Assembly (NCBI GenBank): GCA_903813345.2
Contig: CAIIXF020000304.1
Span: 1 to 25,000 of the forward strand
Source: Owenia fusiformis
Lineage: Eukaryota; Annelida; Polychaeta; Sabellida; Oweniidae
Reading direction: 5' to 3'
Length of the DNA: 25,000 nt
Below are positions 19,001 through 25,000 of this stretch, piece after piece. Below the pieces are notes generated by a model. It was not told where the DNA came from. It made no database searches and saw nothing but the letters and a program-made list of their open reading frames with translations. The stretch's first letter is position 1. Each line of letters starts with the position of its first letter. The position numbers and the translations under genes were made by a program.

Positions 19001-20400
19001 ATAAAATATCAAATCCAATATAATGTTAGCCCCACACTTCAATTACACTAATCAAATTCAATCAATCTAATTAGTCTTCTAGTCCTTGGGCCCCATATGT
19101 CCATATGGTATCACAATTTTTTTCACAAATGACATGATTATTTAAAGGTGTTTAGTATAGACCGCTGCACATGGCCAACTCAGAAGCTACATGTAGACAT
19201 TCATTTTAATCGATCAAATTGTAGCATCTTTCATTCAAAGGACTTAATTTATTACTCAATTCTATGGAAATAAATGAAATACCCTTGTACCAAGGATGAA
19301 ATCTTAGTAACAACGCGCTTAGTGCCGTGACCCATGCATGTTTAAATGCTTAGACGGCGTTTTGATTGACAAGAGCTAGTCTGAGATGCAAGTCGAAGTT
19401 GTGGTAAGCATGCGTACATTAATGCTGATACAAATTAATCTATAAGTCGTATAATTGGCATATTTTCTTGAATTTTAACATTTAATGTCCCAAACTCCCA
19501 CAAACTGCAGAAAATACACACCATATTTACCAAAGTGAGTGTCTCCAAGGCTTCATACCAGCGCAGGAGGAGTGAGTAGCTCCCATAATTCTTTCATATT
19601 CTATCGTATTCGGGGATTCCCCATTACATCATCTCTTGCATCATCTCCAATCAAATTGCAGAATTCGATCACGTGGACAATCATGAGCACGTGCTCTCTC
19701 AGTGCAGAGTTAAATTTGAAATCCTGGAAATGGCATTAACAGCAGTTCAACATCATTCATCAATTCAAACCTACGGTTATAGTATTGAAGTTCTCGATCC
19801 ATACTTGTAAAGAATACTCATAAAACTACAGTGAACATTTCGAGATTCATTTTAACGGCAAATTGAGGCCTGTTTATAAAATTTGTTTTCGAACGTGCTA
19901 ATATGATAGGTCATCTTTGGGAAATCCCCCCCCCTGATACCAGCGTATGCATAATGCATTTGTCACAAGTTTGAGCTGAAATTTCGCTAAAATGAAGTAA
20001 GGGTAGTCTCTGCCAGGTTTGTTTATTGTTGTTAGCTTTCATGGTAAGTGCTCAAAAGCAAATAATTCATATGCGCAAAATAATCTAATAATCTGATTGG
20101 TTTAAACGTTGCTGCACGGGCGCACAATGTGTGCCATGGTTTTTTACGCTCCTACTTTGCTGGAGACCTCGAACCATTGATCACGTTTGCTCCTGTAATT
20201 ATTCACTTCTTCACCTCTTTAAAATGTGATTTCAATCAGTTGATCAAATTTTCGGACTTTGACCTCAAATTCGAATATTAATATTTATAAAAAAAATACT
20301 GACTCATTATCATATTTTAAACGTCTTCCAAATAAAGTGAAATGAAGCCAAAATCAGCTAAAATCATGCAATGTCGTAAAATGGCGTGACTGGAATATGA
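19001..20400. other. Intergenic sequence, no gene recognised
   Basis: AT-rich DNA without a supportable ORF. Two canonical CACGTG E-boxes lie 18 bp apart (19670-19675 and 19688-19693), the second inside a 12-bp perfect palindrome GAGCACGTGCTC. A small ORF at 19539-19739 has no domain. A C-run (CCCCCCCC) lies near 19927-19934. Confidence 0.45.
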
Positions 20401-20412
20401 TGCAATCACCCG

Positions 20413-20769
20413 TGACGTCAGACACCTATTGCCACATCAACAAGGTCAACAACTAAACAAACAATTAATATAGACTTCACTGATTGGTTTAAAGATTCTT
20501 CGCATCATTTGTGACATCATAAACATGTTACCAACAACTAAACAAATAACAAATAGGCATAGGTTCGTTCAGTGCCACGCTCTTGAATCAGTTAAAAACA
20601 GGGATAATCAACAGATATATGAGAGGGTCGGGCATTTTTTTGACTTAGAGACCTCGACTCGAGGAGTTTGCTGCATTTTCTTGTTTTAGTGATTTCGTTT
20701 CGTTTCTTGGCGTTTGCGTTTCAGTACATAACTTCCGCCAAGATGGCGGACCAATGACAGAATTAACAG
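20413..20769 (+). promoter_or_regulatory. Candidate promoter region: CRE, YY1-like and CCAAT motifs, then a possible donor
   Basis: A perfect palindromic CRE, TGACGTCA, is at 20413-20420. A strong YY1-type site AAGATGGCGG (20740-20749, framed by a TCCGCC/GGCGGA inverted pair) is followed by CCAAT (20751-20755) and a GT donor-like ACAG|GTAAAA at 20769/20770. YY1-type AAGATGGCGGC sites near transcription starts are common in animals. This could be the promoter and first non-coding exon of the material downstream, either the retrotransposon or an unrelated gene. Inferred from motifs only. Confidence 0.35.
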
Positions 20770-20944
20770 GTAAAATCACTTCTAAATAGACCAATCCAGT
20801 TATATATGCCATCTATTGGTTATGATGTCATTCTTACAATTTCAGTGCAGAAATAAAAAATTAATGAAATTAATTTGTTTTATTGGATTAGGAGTCTTTT
20901 ATTTTATGTAGTATGCATTATTCAGTTTCGAGTGGAGAAGATAG

Positions 20945-21156
20945 ATGGAGGAAGAAATGTCGGAAATCTCCGAAGAAGTAACGGTAATTCCCGAAGAAGT
21001 GACGGAAATTCCCGAAGAAGTGACGGAAATTCCCGAAGTTGACGATAAATGGATGATGACGTCAGTCGGTCTTCTTCGGCCTTTTCAAGCATACATCCAG
21101 AGCGGGAGCAGGTTCTATTTTTTGCTCGTGTGTATTGGTTGGTTGCAGTGTAGTAT
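20945..21156 (+). CDS. Small possible coding exon with EEVTEIP repeats (unknown protein)
   Basis: ATG at 20945 opens a frame starting MEEEMSEIS, followed by three 7-residue repeats of the form EEVTxIP (21-bp units at 20972-20992, 20993-21013 and 21014-21034; units 2 and 3 are identical). The frame then runs through a non-repetitive, partly hydrophobic segment (FYFLLVCIGWLQ). The frame's TAA at 21158-21160 overlaps a consensus donor GTAAGT (21157-21162), so the ORF may splice onward rather than end. No family is recognised. It may be the first coding exon of a gene or an ORF of the retrotransposon; chance cannot be excluded. No downstream exon could be assigned with confidence. Confidence 0.35.
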
Positions 21157-21162
21157 GTAAGT

Positions 21163-21620
21163 ATAACCTTAATAGGTTTTTAGCTTGATGATAAGTTTTA
21201 TCATTGGAGTAATTAGTGTCAGATAAAAGGAGGTATAACTGCAGAAATTGAATGTTCAAAAAGTTTGTTTTGTTTTTGAATTTATGTCGAACCAAGATGG
21301 CTGACATTATAACTCACGTGGAAAAATGGTGGGAAATTGAAATTTAATTAGGCAGTTGCTTATTAAATATTGGTATTAGTTGATGTATATGTCACATGTT
21401 GTGATATTGATAAAAAAGGTACCGTTGATTAATTTTCCAGGTAACGCATATTACTACAATTTGACCAGAGCTTGACTTGAGTCCAGGTGGATTATACAAG
21501 ACGTTTTAACCTAGCCTACTTTTCTTCTTTTTGACATATCAGATTCAGTACTTTAACAACTTTGTGTGAGAAAAATCCAGGTGGAATTTTTTCATTCGTT
21601 CTAGACATCAGTTCAGGACA
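21163..21620 (+). other. Gap between small ORF and hydrolase remnant
   Basis: No gene recognised. It contains an AAGATGGCTGAC motif near 21296-21307 (YY1-like) and acceptor-like AG sites at about 21440 and 21540. If the retrotransposon's left terminal repeat is in this window, it probably lies here or in the preceding kilobase, but its partner would be off the right edge and cannot be compared. Confidence 0.3.
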
Positions 21621-22286
21621 ATGAGGTTGAAAGTAAAGTTGGCTGGACATTCCATTGTGAAACAACTTATTTTGAGCGAACATTTTACATTTGGGGAACT
21701 TGTGACAGATACTGTTACAATTACAGAAGGTTGTGAAATGCTGGGGGAGGGAGAATTTCAAAACTCAAGGACCATTTAGTAGAATCTCAAGAAGGTCATG
21801 ATGCAACAATGCTCATATTACAAATTGGAGGAAATGACCTCAAATGTTCAGAAAGTGACATCCCATATAAAGCAAAGAAAAATTCAATTTACACCCCACT
21901 TTTAGAACCTTTAGAAACGGCGGAATCAATAGTCAATTTAGCAGAAGAATACTTGGAAAAATTCCCCTTGTGCAAAAGAGTGTATATAGGACATATTTTA
22001 AAACGTCATTACCAAATACAATATCAATACTTTAGAAGAATCACAACTATATAACTTAAATGTCATGGCAGCCAACCACCATATCAGAAAATTAACAAAA
22101 AACAATAAAAATATAATGTATTATCATCAAAAAGATCTCAATGACCATAAATACCAGCATACGAAAATACTAGCTTTGCCCAATGACCCCGTACATCTGA
22201 ATGAAAAGGGAAACAAGAGACTCATGAGATCTTGGAGAGGAATGGTTATCAACTGTCTGGACGACATAACAGACGGCAAGGTATAA
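21621..22286 (+). pseudogene. SGNH-hydrolase-like protein of a retrotransposon, frameshifted
   Basis: The reading order shows the blocks of the SGNH/GDSL esterase fold. A GHS motif (21645-21653) stands where block I Ser sits in GDS. GGND (21827-21838) corresponds to block III Gly-x-Asn-Asp. An Asp-x-x-His pair followed by LNEKGNKR (22185-22196 onward) corresponds to the catalytic block V. The frame changes twice: once between about 21740 and 21770 (the first frame stops at 21777-21779) and once near 22010. The span is about 222 codons, a plausible full length for a small SGNH domain. Such hydrolase-like ORFs are known in some Ngaro-group retrotransposons. Here it lies upstream of gag on the same strand. 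The substrate and role in the element are unknown. An intron instead of the second shift was considered, but no good splice pair was seen. Confidence 0.7.
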
Positions 22287-22745
22287 TAAGAAGATATTAG
22301 TAAGTAGAGGGTTGCATTAACATAGTTAAGAATATTTAACAAGAATAACACAATGAGGGACGGCACTACCTCAATAAAAATTATGCCCTTTTTAAGGAGT
22401 TAATTAGTTTGCTAACCTGCAACCTTACTATCTTAATGGTCCCCAGCTTTTTTGTTCTATACCAACGGTTATGAGTTTATATATTATTGGTATCCTGGGC
22501 GTTATTGTTGTTATATGATGGCGGAAGAAGATAAAATTAAGAAGAAGGAGTCTGTAAAGATTCCTTACTATCTTAAAGAGAGTACCAAAAAAATTTGGTT
22601 ATGTTAAAATTGGTTATTGTATAAAGGAGTTATATTGTAGTCATATAAAATGATAATAGTAAGTATCAAAGGATGGTTAAAAGGCATATGAAGTGAAAAT
22701 AATTGACATTATTTATATTTACATTATTGTAGGGCGTCTCAAGAG
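22287..22745 (+). other. Spacer between hydrolase remnant and gag; possible intron end
   Basis: No gene of note; one 29-codon ORF starts near 22516. The hydrolase ORF ends at AAG|GTATAA, which resembles a weak donor. A pyrimidine/AT tract ending ATTATTGTAG at 22732 resembles a strong acceptor, 14 bases before the gag ATG. Splicing these two would not fuse the hydrolase and gag frames, so if used it would serve expression rather than fusion. Confidence 0.3.
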
Positions 22746-23879
22746 ATGAGCGATATGCAGGGCAGTCCAGGTGGACTCGACCCTGATCAACAAACACAGA
22801 ACCAACCCCTCCCAGGTGGGTCGGGAATGACGTCACAACCTAGAGAAGGGCAAACACAATCTCCTATGCAACAGGGACAAAGTATAATCGACCATGAATA
22901 CGCAAGACGAGTAGCAGCGGCTGCTGCTATGGCTTCACTAGACCAGGGGAATCCATCAACATCACAAGGTGGGTTGTATACTCCATCTTCTGTAGCCAAT
23001 ATTCCAAGCATACCATCAACAGGGCAAATAAATACGACCCAAAACCCAAGTCACATTCCATTATTACTGTCTCAGATACAAAACCAACAATCAAGCTCTC
23101 AAATGTCAACATACAATGTTTCGGGAAGCTCGTTGAACCCCATGTCTTTTCAAACATCGCCTCTGGAAATGAAAGTCAATGATAAATCTAAACAAAAAAT
23201 TTGGGATGACAAATATGTGGATTTTGAGTTGTTGTATAAAGAAATCAACAACATTACAGGTCAGCCAGGTGGCATGACTGTGACGCAACTTGCGCCTTAT
23301 GGCCAAAACTCCATTGAGATATTCAATCTTCAAAATCATTCAAAGCAAAAAGCTCTATCATTCCCTCAGTGGCTAAAATCATTCGCCACATTCTCCGCAG
23401 TCTACCAAATGAAAAATCAAACGGCCGGGCCTCAACTCATGAAGCACCTTAACACAGTCACTGATTTATATGAACAAAAATCGGGATGGAGGTATTATGA
23501 TAACAACGTTCGCTATAAAAGGTCAACCATGAATTGGCCTTGGGATGTTCTCCATTTCCAACACTGGCAGATAGCCAAAATGATGTCATCCTCAGATTTG
23601 TATCAGAACACCTCCAACTCTTCCAATCAACAAGTAGGAGACCGTGATGATTTTCGTTTCCCCAAAGGATTCTGCTTTGCATACCACAAAGGGAGGTACT
23701 GTAATAGGGGATGTGGCTTCAAACATGCCTGTCCAAAATGTGATGAAGACCACATGGCCATTAACTGCCGCAACAAGAACAGAGGAAACTGGAGAGCCTC
23801 AAGGCAAGAAGAGAAGGAAGACAGAAAGAGGAAACGAGACCGCTCCGGGGATAACTCCAGTAAGAATAGAAGAGCTTGA
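22746..23879 (+). CDS. Gag-like protein of a Ngaro/DIRS-type retrotransposon
   Basis: Intact 377-codon ORF. Residues 1-140 are low-complexity and rich in Q, S, P and G, with a short Ala run (RRVAAAAAMAS, about 55-65). A central folded-looking region (about 145-295) contains FPQWLKSFATFSAVY. The C-terminal zinc module has Cys310, Cys319, Cys323 and His327 (CX8CX3CX3H), then Cys329, Cys332, His336 and Cys341 (CX2CX3HX4C, a shortened zinc knuckle). A basic tail ends the protein (KRKRDR, KNRRA). Nucleic-acid-binding cysteines at the C-terminus and position just before an RT in another frame identify it as a Gag-type packaging protein. It overlaps the pol frame by up to 236 bases, with pol in the +1 frame relative to gag. 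It is the only major ORF of the element still open, which is notable beside the broken pol. Confidence 0.78.
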   Translation: MSDMQGSPGGLDPDQQTQNQPLPGGSGMTSQPREGQTQSPMQQGQSIIDHEYARRVAAAAAMASLDQGNPSTSQGGLYTPSSVANIPSIPSTGQINTTQNPSHIPLLLSQIQNQQSSSQMSTYNVSGSSLNPMSFQTSPLEMKVNDKSKQKIWDDKYVDFELLYKEINNITGQPGGMTVTQLAPYGQNSIEIFNLQNHSKQKALSFPQWLKSFATFSAVYQMKNQTAGPQLMKHLNTVTDLYEQKSGWRYYDNNVRYKRSTMNWPWDVLHFQHWQIAKMMSSSDLYQNTSNSSNQQVGDRDDFRFPKGFCFAYHKGRYCNRGCGFKHACPKCDEDHMAINCRNKNRGNWRASRQEEKEDRKRKRDRSGDNSSKNRRA

Positions 23880-24549
23880 ACATCTATTATTGGACTACGA
23901 ACCACAACCTATTTCACCAATAGGGCTAGTTCCAAAAAGTATCGCAGAACATCACCTATCTCATCCCCAAGAATGTTCTATAAATGATGGTTTCAAAATT
24001 GAAGATAAAACAGTATCATATGCTACGGTCGATGATGCTATTGAAATAATCAGGAAATTAGGAAAAAATTGCTATCTTTCGAAATCTGACATAAAATCCG
24101 CTTTTAGAATTATACCTATTCACCCTTCAGATTTTTACATGCTTGGCATGGAATGGCAAGGGAAATTCTATTTCGACACGGTGCTCCCTATGGGCCTTTC
24201 ATCATCTTGTAACATTTTTGAAAAATTTAGTTCAGCTCTACAATGGATAGCTAACAAAAAGTTCAATATCCCTTTTATAATACATATCCTGGATGACTTT
24301 TTTATGGCGAATAAGACCAAAGAATCATGCGAAAAATCTCTAAATTCATTTTTGAATATGTGTAAAATAATGAACATCCCTATAGCAAAAGAAAAAACTG
24401 TGGGTCCAGCTCAAGTATTAACATTTGCAGGTATTGAGTTAGACACAGTGAAAATGGAAGCTAGGTTGCCTCCAGAAAAACTCGAAAAAGGAAAAAACTT
24501 AATTGAAGAGGTGCTAGGCAATAAAACAGAAAGAAAAATTTTAAACTGA
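23644..24549 (+). pseudogene. Reverse transcriptase of the Ngaro/DIRS-type retrotransposon, 5' part, ends at frameshift
   Basis: The open frame starts inside gag at 23644, but the family-like part begins near 23850. Landmarks are IGLVPK, then KSDIKSAFRIIPIHPSD (motif A, catalytic Asp at 24088-24090, residue 149), PMGLSSSCNIFEKFSSALQWI (motif B region, about 24190-24250) and HILDDFF (motif C, LDD at 24289-24297, residues 216-218). TFAGIELDT follows. The combination of LDD with SSSC-IF-FS-ALQWI is what I know from DIRS/Ngaro-type RTs rather than Gypsy or Copia. Near 24543 the frame ends in TGA, while the thumb region continues in another frame, so one small indel has broken it. RT would copy element RNA to DNA in cytoplasm or nucleus. 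Confidence 0.82.
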
Positions 24550-25000
24550 CTAAAAGACAATTATTATCAATCATAGGCTTCTTATCATATTGTTGCTACA
24601 TTATTCCGTTTGGCAGAACTTTTTTGAGAAGATTGATAAACTTATCAAAGAAAGTAAAAAATTTAGATTACTTTATAAGAATTAATCAGGAAGCTAGAGA
24701 AGATTTAAAAAATTGGGAAGAATTCTTGAAAAAATTCAATGGTAAAACAATGATAATTGATCAACAAGGTATTTTAGAAAAAATAGTAACAGATGCATCT
24801 GGAACAATTGGGTTTGGAGGTATATGTGGCAAACAATATTTTAAGGGCAACTAGCCTGAGGAATAGAAAGGGAAAAATATAGCATTACTAGAATTAATGC
24901 CAATAGCAATTTCAATAAAACTGTGGTGTTAAAAATTAGCCAACAAAAATGTGAAAATCATAACGGATAATGAAGCAGTAGATCATATTCTTAAAACTAT
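24543..25000 (+). pseudogene. RT thumb and RNase H of the same retrotransposon, interrupted, runs off right edge
   Basis: After the frameshift, the frame starting at 24543 reads KLTKRQLLSIIGFLSY and FLRRLINLS, the RT thumb/connection typical of this group. RNase H follows: VTDASG with Asp at 24792-24794, LLELMPI with Glu at 24891-24893 and ITDNEA with Asp at 24966-24968, the three acidic active-site positions in order. Three in-frame stops interrupt it (24852, 24864, 24930). The first two are TAG where the context (between KGN and PEE, and after PEE) suggests former tryptophan codons. The copy is therefore dead for pol. A tyrosine recombinase and the right-hand repeats would be expected downstream, outside the window. 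Confidence 0.8.

Noticed and set aside
20110-20140. Short GGCGCACA/TGTGTGCC inverted repeat as a terminator or operator
   Set aside because: Imperfect, isolated and not placed next to any supported gene end.
22787-23905. Five minus-strand ORFs of 74-92 codons
   Set aside because: Antisense shadows of the gag ORF.

Overview
This window looks like animal nuclear DNA, most likely from a marine invertebrate. It is AT-rich, genes are sparse and split by large introns, splice sites follow the GT-AG rule, and the space between exons is packed with Tc1/mariner copies, foldback elements, satellite-bearing elements and a tyrosine-recombinase-type retrotransposon. Nothing indicates a bacterium or virus: there are no operons, no dense long ORFs, and no tRNA, rRNA or CRISPR that I can see. 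I cannot name the phylum from sequence alone.

The one convincing host gene is a linker histone (H1 family) on the minus strand, spread over at least three exons: exon 1 at 18275-18307 (ATG plus 10 codons), exon 2 at 13439-13670 (most of the winged-helix globular domain) and exon 3 from 102 off the left edge (end of the globular domain and start of the lysine-rich tail). Splice phases match at both junctions (0, then 1). Introns are about 4.6 kb and 13.3 kb. A TATA-like box and a CRE-like TGACGTC lie about 130-155 bp upstream of the ATG.

The 13.3-kb intron (103-13438) is a stack of repeats. From left to right it has a ~143-bp tandem array (about 255-800); a giant discontinuous palindrome P1 (2209-10549, centre near 5493) holding a ~135-145-bp minisatellite inside a 1.7-kb insertion (about 3609-5283); a second palindrome P2 (6371-10500) inserted in P1's right arm; a 1588-bp Tc1-like transposon (8429-10016) inserted in P2's right arm; a nine-copy ~162-bp satellite with Helitron-like ends (10612-12147); and a 1086-bp mariner remnant with ~206-bp inverted repeats (12151-13236). 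The 4.6-kb intron holds more foldback elements (15298-15592, 16974-17038, 17419-18173).

Right of the histone promoter, 18310-20700 is non-coding and contains one 247-bp MITE-like element (18748-18994). From about 20400, on the plus strand, there are CRE, YY1-like and CCAAT motifs, a small possible exon with 21-bp coding repeats (20945-21156), a broken SGNH-hydrolase-like ORF (21621-22286), a gag-like ORF ending in zinc-binding cysteines (22746-23879), and a frameshifted, stop-interrupted reverse transcriptase-RNase H (about 23850-25000, continuing off the right edge). The last three fit a decayed Ngaro/DIRS-like retrotransposon, with the hydrolase lying 5' of gag; the recombinase expected downstream is outside the window.

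The best leads for something unusual are the triple nesting of palindromes and transposons in a histone intron, the 5'-hydrolase retrotransposon, and the satellite-bearing Helitron-like element. No clearly new functional system could be demonstrated.
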